Shown here: one piece after another, positions 44,308-53,054 of the stretch | Layout of the letters: the number at the start of each line of letters is the position of its first letter | Position numbering within the stretch: position 1 is the first letter of the stretch | Source: Verrucomicrobiota bacterium | Lineage (GTDB): Bacteria > Verrucomicrobiota > Verrucomicrobiia > Verrucomicrobiales > DEV007 | DNA: 64,000 nt | Assembly (NCBI GenBank): GCA_963205275.1 | Contig: CAUJIH010000047.1 | Coordinates: 1-64,000 of the forward strand | Direction: 5' to 3' | Made by a program: the position numbers and the translations under genes | Notes under the pieces: generated by a model | Told to the model about the DNA's origin: nothing | Seen by the model: only the letters and a program-made list of their open reading frames with translations | The model's database searches: none

Positions 44308-45020
44308 AAACGCTTTCCCCTTCACAATTCAGGTCGCGATTATTCGGACAAATCGGACAAGTCCGCCGATCGAGGGCTGCATTCTCCCTGATCGAACTGA
44401 TGGTCGTGCTCGGCGTGGTTGCGATGTTACTCGCGCTGGCGGCACCGAACCTGTTCAGTTTGCTCACGTCAAATACTCTGACGGGAGAGGGAACCCTCCT
44501 GCGAAACCAGCTCACGCTCGCGCAGCAAAATGCTGTTTCAAAAAGTGCTGATGTGGAGATCCGATTTTTCAAAATGGAGGATCAAGATGCCGCGCGATCC
44601 GAGGAGACATTCTCAGCATATCAGCTCTATCAGTATAATCATGACGGGGATCTAGAACCGATCACTCAGTATTTCCGGGTGCGCCATCCCGTGGCACTCC
44701 ATGTGCAGTTGAGCACTCTCTTGAACACAGGAAGCGGCGGAGCGACGAAAGAGGACAGACAGTACGGATTTGACTCTCCGCGCACCGGTCAGGCAGAAGT
44801 CCCCTCCGGAAAGGGCGGGGAACTCAAAACCTCTCAATACATCGCTTTCCGCTTTCGTCCCGATGGATCGACCGACCTCCCCCACCGGACGGCAAATGGC
44901 GACACATGGTACCTTACGCTCGTACAGGGAGAAGGAGCACTGAACACGAAGGATCCGGATAATTACTTCTGTCTGCAAGTGAATCCCTACAATGGGCAGG
45001 TCAGTGAATTTCGTCCGTAA
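44304..45020 (+). CDS. Verru_Chthon cassette protein D, GspH/FimT-like pseudopilin
   Basis: A 238-residue pseudopilin with AAFSLIELMVVLGVVAMLLA at about 25-44 (E31 at +5). The next helix reads NLFSLLTSNTLTGEGTLLRN and QLTLAQQNAVSKSADVEIRF, the classic FimT/GspH pattern with a variable globular domain. The start was set at ATG 44304, which overlaps the stop of gene C (ATGA); the in-frame ATG at 44292 would overlap more. Like proteins B and C it has a canonical +5 Glu. It closes the cassette; the PQQ gene 170 bp further on seems separate. Confidence 0.85.
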   Translation: MKTLSPSQFRSRLFGQIGQVRRSRAAFSLIELMVVLGVVAMLLALAAPNLFSLLTSNTLTGEGTLLRNQLTLAQQNAVSKSADVEIRFFKMEDQDAARSEETFSAYQLYQYNHDGDLEPITQYFRVRHPVALHVQLSTLLNTGSGGATKEDRQYGFDSPRTGQAEVPSGKGGELKTSQYIAFRFRPDGSTDLPHRTANGDTWYLTLVQGEGALNTKDPDNYFCLQVNPYNGQVSEFRP

Positions 45021-45190
45021 TCGCATTGACCGGAGCTAGAGCAGACGGCGACGGCAAGGGTGATCGACAAGGGTGGCGTGAATTCGATTTTCGCCGCTAT
45101 CCCGTATCACCCTGAGACACGGCTGATCGATGGAACTCTCTTGACAGAGCAGGAATTTCTAACCAAGCTGACTCTTCTAACAGAAATCAC

Positions 45191-46510
45191 ATGACGACTC
45201 GACATCTCCTGCCCACCGCCGCCGTGATTCTCCTCGCATCGTCTTCGATCATGGCTGACAACTGGCCGAACTGGCGGGGTCCCTTTTATAATGGATCATC
45301 GGTAGAAAAAGGTTTCCCATCGGTCTTTTCCAAAACCCAGGGAGTCGCTTGGCAGATTCAGTTGCCGGGACCAGGTGCATCGACTCCCATCGTGTGGAAG
45401 AACGCAGTTTTTCTGACCTCCGTAGATGAGAAGACGGAAAATGTGGTAGGAATGAGAATCGATGCGAATAGCGGAAAGATCGTATGGTCTGTGCCCCTGT
45501 CGTCCGGGACTCATATCGATGAGCGCAGCACCTATGCGAGCAGTTCTGCCGTGACGGATGGAAAAACGGTGTGGTTCTTCACCGGGAAAGGTGATCTCGC
45601 AGCCTATGACTTCGAAGGACAGGAGATCTGGCGTCGGAATATCGAGAAGGATTACGGGGCCTTCGCCTTCCAGTGGACATTTTCCAGCACGCCCCTGCTC
45701 TATGAAGGTACGCTGTATTTGCAGATCCTCCAACGCGATGTGCCAGTGAATGAGCGCGGGCGAACCGACGGCCCCATCAAGTCATTTCTGCTGGCGATGG
45801 AGCCGGATACGGGAAAGACGAAGTGGGAAAGCGAGCGCACGACCGACGCGGTCCAGGAATCGAAGGAAGCCTACTCGACTCCGATTCCGATTCTTCACGA
45901 TGGACGAGCGGAGATTCTGATCGCGGGGGGAGACTACCTGACCGGACACGATCCTGCGAATGGCAAGGAACTCTGGCGCTGGGGGACTTATAATCAGGAG
46001 AAAATCGGGCACTGGCGTACGGTGACTTCACCCGTGTACGGAGACGGTATTATTCTCGTGAGCGCTCCGAAAGGGGCTCCTGTCTATGGCATACAAGCGG
46101 GAGGGAATGGATTTCTGCTCGATACTTTTCGGCGCTGGACGAGTGAGGGAAAGGAAGTGACCACCGATGTTCCGACGCCGCTCTTTTACGATGGTTATTT
46201 CTATATTCTGAATGATCGCCTGAAGATCCTCAACTGCGTGCAGCCTCAGTCGGGGGCTGTACTCTGGAGTAAACCGCTGGGAGCTAAGGTCAAGATGGAG
46301 GCGTCACCCACCGGGGTCGATGGGAAGATATACATGATCAGTCATCTCGGCGAGGTGATCGTGGTCAGCGCAGGTCCCGAGGGTGGGAAAATTCTGAATA
46401 CAGCCACCTTCGGCGAGCCGCAGAGTGTCTATATCCGCGCTTCTATCGTCCCGGCGAATGGAACCCTCTACATCCGCACTGATGATACTCTCTACGCGGT
46501 GCGGAAATAG
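45191..46510 (+). CDS. Secreted PQQ-like beta-propeller protein
   Basis: A 439-residue exported protein. The signal peptide ends in SSSIMA with the mature chain starting near DNWPNWRGPFYNG, the typical opening of verrucomicrobial outer membrane assembly BamB-like/PQQ repeat proteins. Blade motifs are MRIDANSGKIVWSVPL, LAAYDFEGQEIWRRN, LAMEPDTGKTKWESER, GHDPANGKELWRWGTY and NCVQPQSGAVLWSKPL. It probably folds as a periplasmic propeller; whether it binds PQQ is not visible. It is 170 bp after the Verru_Chthon cassette on the same strand and convergent with the following gene (10 bp). Confidence 0.87.
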   Translation: MTTRHLLPTAAVILLASSSIMADNWPNWRGPFYNGSSVEKGFPSVFSKTQGVAWQIQLPGPGASTPIVWKNAVFLTSVDEKTENVVGMRIDANSGKIVWSVPLSSGTHIDERSTYASSSAVTDGKTVWFFTGKGDLAAYDFEGQEIWRRNIEKDYGAFAFQWTFSSTPLLYEGTLYLQILQRDVPVNERGRTDGPIKSFLLAMEPDTGKTKWESERTTDAVQESKEAYSTPIPILHDGRAEILIAGGDYLTGHDPANGKELWRWGTYNQEKIGHWRTVTSPVYGDGIILVSAPKGAPVYGIQAGGNGFLLDTFRRWTSEGKEVTTDVPTPLFYDGYFYILNDRLKILNCVQPQSGAVLWSKPLGAKVKMEASPTGVDGKIYMISHLGEVIVVSAGPEGGKILNTATFGEPQSVYIRASIVPANGTLYIRTDDTLYAVRK

Positions 46511-46520
46511 AGTCTGAATT

Positions 46521-47888
46521 CTACTGGAACCAACGTTTGAGCAGTTTCTGCTCGTCAGGTAGTAGTTTCTCTTGGCGAATCGTCTGTCCACCTGTCCCGG
46601 TAGCGGCTGTTCCTCCTTGAGTCGATGAAAAGGGAGTTTTCTCGACTTCCCGTTTGGATTCGCCTGCTTCCCCTAATTTGTCGCCGAGGGTCGCACGGGA
46701 CAGATCATCGCTCTGCACAGGAGCGATTGCTCCGGTATCGAGATGGGTTTCTTTCTCACCCAATGTCAGAGGAGCCGAGCCGGGGCCTCGAGTCGGATCG
46801 CCAACTCCGGGCGTCTGAGAAGACATCCCCTCCGCTGAGTTTTCGCCTTGCCCTGGGAGTCCACCTTGTCCAGGCATGCTTCCTTTGCTCAGCTCAGGAA
46901 GTCCCTCCATCGCGCCTAGGGCAGATGCCGCCTTGCCTAATTGCTCCTGCAGGGCTTTCGCTTCTGCGGCGCTCATCGAATTTCCCGACTTCGACAAATC
47001 CTTGGGATCAAGGTTCTGCAGACGATCCAACATCGATTTCTTGGATGCGAGCGAATTTTCTTTCAGTTCTCCAAAGCTTTTCTCGAAGTTCTTTTCTGCA
47101 CCTTCTTTCTCGGAAGCATCGGATGACTCGCCTGCATTCTGCATCGCGGCAAGGTTTCTCTCCATGTCAGACATAGAGGAAACAAGATCCCGAATCTCTT
47201 CGGCGAGAGACTCGCGCAGAGTATCGGTAGCCTCCATACTGGAGTGGCTAAACCAATCCTGCTCGGGCTGGCTCCGCAAGTCTTCTACCTTTTTCGCAAA
47301 TTCCTGGATCGCCTCGGAATCGACCAGTTCTTCCTCCTTTAACTCAGCGATCCATTCCTCCATCTGATCCCAGGCGGCAGGAGCGGCGACGGCATGTGCA
47401 GCGGAAACGGAGTGCCCGACGGGAATCCACCAAGCGATGGCCAGAAAAAGAATCGCCATGCAGAGGGGACCACAGGATCGTAGCGCATCCCAGCGAAAGG
47501 CGGCGCGGCGGACGGTAGGACCGCTATCATTTTCAAGCGGTGCAGGCCATGCGCCGATGCCTGCCTCAGCGGATACCAAACGTCCGGCTAGCGCAAGTTT
47601 CATATCCAGCCGAACGAATCCGGCCTTGAGCGTTACAAATCGGGATTTCGCCCAGAACCAAGCGATGAAAGCGAAGCTGATGATCAGCACTGTCAGGCTG
47701 AGCCAGAGAGCTCGTGAACTCAGCCATGAAACGGCCTCCGTCCGTGCAATCAGAATCACAACGGCGAGGACAAAGAAGCCGCCGATGAGCAGGCGATTGA
47801 AACACTCCAGCCACCATGCAGCGTTCAGTTGTCGCGCAACACGAGCAGCACGATTTCGCCAGAAATTCTCGACTCTCCCAGCATTCAT
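46521..47888 (-). CDS. Membrane protein with coiled-coil and linker regions, unknown
   Basis: A 455-residue protein. Hydrophobic helices lie at about 30-47 (LLIGGFFVLAVVILIART), 58-80 (SRALWLSLTVLIISFAFIAW) and 142-158 (MAILFLAIAWWIPVGHS). Then comes a long acidic helical part (WDQMEEWIAELKEEELVDSE, coiled coil to about 300), then a Gly/Pro/Ser-rich stretch and a short C-terminal helix (LPDEQKLLKRWFQ). Similar proteins are encoded near BatA/BatB-type von Willebrand and MoxR genes in PVC genomes, but none is adjacent here, so that link is uncertain. No enzyme motif was found. Confidence 0.6.
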   Translation of the reverse strand: MNAGRVENFWRNRAARVARQLNAAWWLECFNRLLIGGFFVLAVVILIARTEAVSWLSSRALWLSLTVLIISFAFIAWFWAKSRFVTLKAGFVRLDMKLALAGRLVSAEAGIGAWPAPLENDSGPTVRRAAFRWDALRSCGPLCMAILFLAIAWWIPVGHSVSAAHAVAAPAAWDQMEEWIAELKEEELVDSEAIQEFAKKVEDLRSQPEQDWFSHSSMEATDTLRESLAEEIRDLVSSMSDMERNLAAMQNAGESSDASEKEGAEKNFEKSFGELKENSLASKKSMLDRLQNLDPKDLSKSGNSMSAAEAKALQEQLGKAASALGAMEGLPELSKGSMPGQGGLPGQGENSAEGMSSQTPGVGDPTRGPGSAPLTLGEKETHLDTGAIAPVQSDDLSRATLGDKLGEAGESKREVEKTPFSSTQGGTAATGTGGQTIRQEKLLPDEQKLLKRWFQ

Positions 47889-47963
47889 ATCCGGAAATAG
47901 AGAATAAGCTCAAAAGCCTAGGAACCGCAAGCAAACAGAGAACTCTGAACTAGTGAAAGGAGA

Positions 47964-48116
47964 GTGGCACAGACAATCCTGTCTGTGTAGTCCTTCGATT
48001 TTAAAGGACAGGCTAGTTTGAAAGTTAGTTCGGAAAGCGGTGTCAGGCCACCGCACTCCACAGCGCTTCGCGCCGAGTGTGTCATGCACTTTAGGTGGGC
48101 CGAAGGATCTTAAGGG
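47964..48116 (+). repeat. 153-bp direct repeat, copy 1
   Basis: It matches 48166-48317 with a single one-base indel. The unit starts with GTGGCACAGACAATCCTGTC, which is a palindromic 20-mer core, and also holds CACTCCACAGCGCTTCGCGC. No protein is encoded. The gap of 585 bp between genes (47889-48473) is otherwise filled by this repeat, its second copy and AT-rich DNA. Confidence 0.9.
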
Positions 48117-48165
48117 CGGCTAGTTTCAAGATAGAATGCAGAAGTACTGGACTGGTGAAGGAAGG

Positions 48166-48317
48166 GTGGCACAGACAATCCTGTCTGTGTAGTCCTTCGA
48201 TTTTAAAGGACAGGCTAGTTTAAAGTTAGTTCGGAAAGCGGTGTCAGGCCACCGCACTCCACAGCGCTTCGCGCCGAGTGTGTCATGCACTTTAGGTGGG
48301 CCGAAGGATCTTAAGGG
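48166..48317 (+). repeat. 153-bp direct repeat, copy 2
   Basis: Second copy of the unit, 50 bp after the first. It contains the palindromic 20-mer at 48170-48189. Between the copies, GGTGGCACAGAC and TTAAGGG(C/A) flank the unit, which suggests the copies arose by duplication of a dispersed element. Confidence 0.9.
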
Positions 48318-48473
48318 ACAGGTTATTTTCGCACAAAAATTTCTCTAACTTCTCTTAGGACGCCACTTCAGAACTTCTTATTTCCTTATCTTCAATTCCT
48401 AGGGCGCTCGCACGGTTCGAACACCACAGACTTCCTTAAATCCCGAGAGAACAAAGTCTCAAGGCTAAATCGC

Positions 48474-48827
48474 TCACTCTGTCTCTGTGGGGGCCTCGTT
48501 GTCAGAGGCTTCAGGCGCTTCAGACGTTTCTGCATCCTCGGCTTTCTTGGGCGCTGCCTTTTTCGATGCTACTTTCTTGGTCGTGGTTTTCGTAGCAGTG
48601 GCTTTCTTTGTGGGAGCTTTCTTGGCAGAAGCTTTCTTGGCAGGAGCTTTCTTGGCAGTTACTTCTTGGGCATCAGCGGACTCGTCTGATGACTTCGCCT
48701 TCTCAGATTCTTTCTTTGCTCCAGTCTTTCGCTCGAGAGCCGCCTGCATCTTCGAGCGCTCGCTGAGGCGTCTCAGATATTGCTTTCTGCGGACTCGCTT
48801 TTGCACTTTATTGTGTTGTCTTCCCAT
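48474..48827 (-). CDS. Small lysine-rich, histone H1-like tail protein
   Basis: A 117-residue very basic protein. The N-terminal 30 residues (MGRQHNKVQKRVRRKQYLRR) are an Arg/Lys-rich helix resembling those of small nucleic-acid-binding proteins. The rest consists of AKKA-, TKK- and PAKK-type repeats typical of histone H1-like tails, ending in an acidic stretch (EDAETSEAPEASDNEAPTET). The charge separation suggests binding to nucleic acid by the basic part. ATG 48827 was chosen over TTG 48836. Related small proteins occur in Verrucomicrobia without assigned function. Confidence 0.8.
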   Translation of the reverse strand: MGRQHNKVQKRVRRKQYLRRLSERSKMQAALERKTGAKKESEKAKSSDESADAQEVTAKKAPAKKASAKKAPTKKATATKTTTKKVASKKAAPKKAEDAETSEAPEASDNEAPTETE

Positions 48828-48932
48828 GTTAATCAAACAGCTTCACTTACTGCGCTGGCAGCAGTTAAAGATACAATCTGAATTGAGGCAAGTGAAAATC
48901 CGCCCTTGGAAGTCCCTGAAATCAATCGATCC

Positions 48933-49850
48933 CTATTTCTCCGTCTTTATTTTCTGAAAAAACTCGCTTGGTGAAACCAGATCCTTCCCATCGTCGTCAA
49001 AGCGAGTTCCAATTTCGCTCAGAGAGGAAATTTCTTTCACAGCTTCCATGCCTTTGGTGATTCGAACGGGGTCGAATACGAGACGGGTGAGGGGCAAGCC
49101 ACGCAGTGGACTCAGATCAGTAACTCCGGTTTCTCCGATGTGAAGCCGTTGAAGGCGGGTGCCAGCGAGTGGCGAGAGATCTGTAACTTTCGTCTTGTGA
49201 AGGGTTAGACTGACCAGCGGGCAATGAGCCAGAGGGGAGATGTCACTGACTGGTGTTCCGGTGAGCCAGAGCATCTGCAGCGGCATCCCAGCGACAGGAG
49301 ACAGATCCGAGACGTGTGTCCCGAGCAGATTGAGTTCGATCAGCCCTAATCCTTTCAGAGGCGAGAGATCCGATACGGCGGTATCGCTGAGATACAATTT
49401 GCGCAGGGAAGTCATGCCTTCGAGAGGAGTGAGGTCTTTGACCTCCGTTTTTTCTAGATAGAGTTCGATCAGGGGCATTCCCTTCAGCACGCTGATCTCT
49501 TGAACTGCGCAGTCTAGTAGATACAGGGCTTGGAGACGCATTCCGCGGAAGGGGGATACGTCTGTCACGTGGCATTGATCCAGTCCGATGGCTTCTACCT
49601 GCCCCTGTGGACTGATCTGAAAGTTGCCATTCCCTGTGTATGCGGGATTTGCGGAGCGAATGGCCTCGTGCAGTTTGACATCGCTCCATATCTGAGGAAC
49701 TGAGGTCGATGCAGGGAGGGAGGCCTCGGCAGGGTTCGTTTCGCCCGAAGATGTGTCGGAAGATTTCTGGTTCGGGGGGGAAGTGTCGCTACAAGCAGCG
49801 AGCACCATCGCTGCGATAAAGCCGAAGATTAATAAATGGGAACGATACAT
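48933..49850 (-). CDS. Leucine-rich-repeat lipoprotein
   Basis: A 305-residue lipoprotein; the signal sequence ends in lipobox LAAC (C20). A Ser/Thr/Pro-rich spacer reaches about residue 52. From about 85 there are nine short leucine-rich repeats of 21-23 residues with pattern L-x-x-L-x-L-x-x-T-x-V-x-D-L-S-P-L (for example LRKLYLSDTAVSDLSPLKGL). This is the SDS22-like or internalin-like variant. It should form a curved, surface-exposed protein-interaction scaffold. No partner is evident; the next gene upstream on the minus strand is a LysR regulator, 50 bp away. Confidence 0.87.
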   Translation of the reverse strand: MYRSHLLIFGFIAAMVLAACSDTSPPNQKSSDTSSGETNPAEASLPASTSVPQIWSDVKLHEAIRSANPAYTGNGNFQISPQGQVEAIGLDQCHVTDVSPFRGMRLQALYLLDCAVQEISVLKGMPLIELYLEKTEVKDLTPLEGMTSLRKLYLSDTAVSDLSPLKGLGLIELNLLGTHVSDLSPVAGMPLQMLWLTGTPVSDISPLAHCPLVSLTLHKTKVTDLSPLAGTRLQRLHIGETGVTDLSPLRGLPLTRLVFDPVRITKGMEAVKEISSLSEIGTRFDDDGKDLVSPSEFFQKIKTEK

Positions 49851-49900
49851 CTACGAAAAATGTGGTATCTAGCAAGCGATCAAGATCGGCGCAAAGAGGA

Positions 49901-50857
49901 TCAAGGCTCTACCAATGCGGGACACAGCTCAGAGTCAATGTCTTCCTCTGCGTATTCTGTTTTATCCTGAGCGGTTCCACTGTTCTCCTTCAGCAGAGAG
50001 ATCATCTCGCGCATGGCTGGTGTGATCGCTCGCGAGCGGCGACGCACGATCCCCAGTGGCCTCTTCGCATAGGGTCCCCGGATCGCGATGCGGCAGAGAG
50101 TGCCTGCCTCGACTTCCTCTGCGACGCTCTTGCTCGGCACGATTGAAATCGCGTTCTCCACCATCACGCCACGCTTCACTGTCTCGATATTATCGAATTC
50201 CACGACCTCTTTCACTGTCACTCCGGCTTGAGATAGCATCGTGTCGATCGCTTTGCGAGTCGGCAGATCAGGCTCGAAGGAAATGAATCGATATCCGTTG
50301 ATCGCCTTCAGGGAAATGTTTCCTTTTTTCGCTAGGGGGTGTTCGGCAGGGCAGATGACGACGAGCCGATCACTCCACGCCGGTTCGATTTCGACTCCTT
50401 TCCGATCCTGCGGATAGGCAACCAACCCGAGATCTGCTCGATTGTCGAAGATATCGATGTACACTTGGTTGGATCGACGATATTGCACTTGGAGGTCTAC
50501 GTCGGGGAAGCGACGACGATATTCCTCCAAATAAGGGGGGAGTTCGTGAAAGCCAATGCTGTACACTGTCGCAATGCGCAGAGGACCAGCGATGACGTGC
50601 CGCATATTTCCCAGTTCTTCATCGAGTTTATTATAAGCATCGACGATGTGACGTGAGGCTCGGAGGAAGACATCACCCTCTGGAGTGACGGCGAAGTTCT
50701 TCCGTCCGCGCTCCACCAAGATCACATTGTAGCGATCTTCTAGTGCGCGGATTTGCTGACTCACAGCACTTTGGCTAATGCCATTACGCGCTCCAGCTTC
50801 CGAGAAGCTGGAGGTGTCAACTAGGTCACAGAATACTTGAAATGTTTCGACATGCAT
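49901..50857 (-). CDS. LysR-family transcriptional regulator
   Basis: A 318-residue LysR-type regulator. The winged helix-turn-helix is at about 15-50 (SSFSEAGARNGISQSAVSQQ). The substrate-binding domain runs from about 90 (GPLRIATVYSIGFHEL) to 290. It is similar to the CysL/CysB-like group. It lies just upstream on the minus strand of the LRR lipoprotein and may control that gene or a divergent target. The inducer is unknown. The 289 bp between it and the PBP4 gene hold only C-rich DNA with no gene. Confidence 0.93.
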   Translation of the reverse strand: MHVETFQVFCDLVDTSSFSEAGARNGISQSAVSQQIRALEDRYNVILVERGRKNFAVTPEGDVFLRASRHIVDAYNKLDEELGNMRHVIAGPLRIATVYSIGFHELPPYLEEYRRRFPDVDLQVQYRRSNQVYIDIFDNRADLGLVAYPQDRKGVEIEPAWSDRLVVICPAEHPLAKKGNISLKAINGYRFISFEPDLPTRKAIDTMLSQAGVTVKEVVEFDNIETVKRGVMVENAISIVPSKSVAEEVEAGTLCRIAIRGPYAKRPLGIVRRRSRAITPAMREMISLLKENSGTAQDKTEYAEEDIDSELCPALVEP

Positions 50858-51146
50858 GTCGCTTATGATGAAATACGCACGCCAGAGTGAAATAGGAACT
50901 CGTCGCCTGCATGAGATTTTCTCAAAATGGAGTTTGAGAGGAGATTAGGCAATAAGCGAAAACTTTCTGTCATATTCACGATTGTGCAAACGTCTGATTC
51001 CATAGAGGGGCGGCGTCGCTGCTCCCGAAGTTTTCCTCCTCCTGTCCCCTACCTCTCGTCCCCTGCTCTCTGCGTCCTCCTGTGGAGAGTGGGGGAAAGC
51101 GGCGAGGGAGACGAAAATAACGGTAATTTCGATATCGATTCACATC

Positions 51147-52640
51147 TTATTCCTCACTCCGAAATACATTGATGGCAGAGTCGATTAGTTCCTCTGCAGC
51201 ACTCACATCAGGATAGTGATTCAGGATCAGGGTGAAGAAGAATTTCTTATCATCATTTTGATCGACGATTCCAGTCAGAGAGCGGATCGAGGACATCGCA
51301 CCCGCTTTGAAGTGGATGCGCCCATCGTCCGTGGACAGGAGTGATTCCACATAGTGACTGCCCTGTGGTCCTGTAGCGGCGAAATGCTGCACCTGTGCGA
51401 GCGTCAGCGGTGGAATGTGATCGGCTCTCGCTAGGCCCGAACCGTCGACGATTCTTAGGCTTTGCAAGTCTAGCCCGCGTCGTTTCCAATGACTGCGGAT
51501 CGATTCGTCAGAAGACATCCCTGTTTGTCGTGCGATGGCCCGGAACAGGCATTCGGTTTCGTGATTGTCGGAAGAGGCATGAATGCTTTTGATAATGTCG
51601 AGAAGAGGTGGGGACTGGTGCTTTAGCAGCTCATGGGTGATTTCGGGAACAGCTTCGTTCCCGAGGTAGAGTTGTCCCGCTCCGACGGCTTCGCCTTTGA
51701 CCTCAATGCCTGCTTTCATGAGTTCTGAGCGTAGGTGCCATGCAGCAAAGCGCTCTGGATCGGGCACTGCTCCTTTCGCCTCCCACTCACCGCCCAGAGG
51801 AATCTGGCCGCGCAGATGGATCACAGAGGCCCGCTCGCCACCATAGATCGACAGACCGTCGCCCGAGTCTTTTTCGGAAGTGGTGACTTCTGTCCACCAT
51901 TCGACGCCGGGGACTTCGGGAAAAGTGCCGAGAAGCTTGGCTGGATCACCGACTTTTTCGCCAGGTGACAAGACGGCAATGTACCGATTATGGGCGAGAT
52001 TGAGTCCCGACACTGGACTGCCATAGCCATTTCCAATGTCGCCCCAATCCCAGAAATCGGCGAACAATGGCCCGCCGAGAGCACGCCCGTCGCCGATGAC
52101 TCGTCCTGGAATCGTTTTGAGACCTGCCTTCACCAGATTTTGCACCCATTTTTCCAGATCCTCAGGGGACAGCATGGGGTCTCCCCCACCCTGAATGATG
52201 AGATCCGCCTGTGGTTGTGTCGGGTTCGCCGGATCGCTAGTGCCGAGACGAGTTTGGAATCGGAAGTCAGGTCCGAGGATCTCCAGAGCGGAGGCGGTGG
52301 TCAGAGTTTTGAGAGATGAGGCGGGAATCTGTGCCGTCGTTTCATTGAGTCCATACATCAACTCACCTTCGGCATCCAGAAGGCAGAAGCCGATCATCGC
52401 TCCTTGAAATTTAGGGTCGCTCTTGGCCTTTTCAAAGATTCTCTCAAGATCGACGATCAGAGGGTCTCGAGGTGGTGGCTCCAAGGGTGGAGGCTCGCTC
52501 ACAGGAGGAATTTCCGATGCTGTCGGAGTCGGAGGTAGAGACTCAGGAGCGTCGCTAAGCTTACGGGATAAGTAGAAAAGAAAGGCCAGCGCGACGACGA
52601 GGGCAGATGCGAGAGCTGTAATGACGAGATTCTTCACCAT
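51147..52640 (-). CDS. dacB: D-alanyl-D-alanine carboxypeptidase/endopeptidase (PBP4, S13)
   Basis: A 497-residue class C low-molecular-weight penicillin-binding protein. It is anchored by an N-terminal membrane helix (LVITALASALVVALAFLFYL) followed by a Pro-rich linker. The active site is S108-x-x-K111 (ASSLK), with the SxN motif at 357-359 (SDN) and the KTG counterpart K445-A446-G447. VDGSGLAR at 398-405 also fits. The extra domain between the first two motifs (about 125-290) is typical of PBP4. It trims or cleaves peptidoglycan cross-links in the periplasm. The symbol is by family only. Confidence 0.92.
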   Translation of the reverse strand: MVKNLVITALASALVVALAFLFYLSRKLSDAPESLPPTPTASEIPPVSEPPPLEPPPRDPLIVDLERIFEKAKSDPKFQGAMIGFCLLDAEGELMYGLNETTAQIPASSLKTLTTASALEILGPDFRFQTRLGTSDPANPTQPQADLIIQGGGDPMLSPEDLEKWVQNLVKAGLKTIPGRVIGDGRALGGPLFADFWDWGDIGNGYGSPVSGLNLAHNRYIAVLSPGEKVGDPAKLLGTFPEVPGVEWWTEVTTSEKDSGDGLSIYGGERASVIHLRGQIPLGGEWEAKGAVPDPERFAAWHLRSELMKAGIEVKGEAVGAGQLYLGNEAVPEITHELLKHQSPPLLDIIKSIHASSDNHETECLFRAIARQTGMSSDESIRSHWKRRGLDLQSLRIVDGSGLARADHIPPLTLAQVQHFAATGPQGSHYVESLLSTDDGRIHFKAGAMSSIRSLTGIVDQNDDKKFFFTLILNHYPDVSAAEELIDSAINVFRSEE

Positions 52641-52822
52641 ACCTAGACAGGATAGTGCGAGCGTACACGCGATGCACGAGATAGAAGAAAAATTTTTAGA
52701 TTTTTTGCTAGTGGATGCATAATGCTCTCGCCTGAATCGTCGAGTGAGAAGAAGATTCACTTCGTTATCCCCTATTCTGTAATTCTCTATTCTGTAATTC
52801 CCTATTCACCCTTCGCAAGCCC

Positions 52823-53053
52823 ATGACCATCCTCAGCAACGAAATCGCGCTCCTGTCGGAATTTCTCGAAAGCCTCGGACCTGAAGTTTCCGGTCACTCA
52901 GCTCAGCCGATCAATGATGAAATGAAGGAGCGAATTCGTCAATTCGCTTCCGGAAAGCTGGGACTCGCGGAGAGACAGGAAATCCTGCCCCAGATCTTGG
53001 AAAATGAGACTGCATTTCGAGCTTTGGTGAAGGCTCTACAAGGGCAGGCGTAA
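52823..53053 (+). CDS. 76-residue protein at head of GAF-subtilase cluster
   Basis: A small soluble protein with no signal peptide. Its second half (IRQFASGKLGLAERQEILPQ) recalls the helix-turn-helix-like anti-sigma or zinc-finger-lacking regulators whose consensus reads G-x-L-x-x-x-E-R-x-x-x-L. It could also be a short precursor or adaptor peptide for the following genes. No metal-binding Cys or His cluster is present. The stop is one base from the start of the GAF gene, so translation of the two is probably coupled. Confidence 0.55.
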   Translation: MTILSNEIALLSEFLESLGPEVSGHSAQPINDEMKERIRQFASGKLGLAERQEILPQILENETAFRALVKALQGQA

Positions 53054-53054
53054 T

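Noticed and set aside
47964-48317. Possible CRISPR array
   Set aside because: Only two copies of a 153-bp unit are present, with one 49-bp gap; there are no short repeats with regular spacers and no cas genes.
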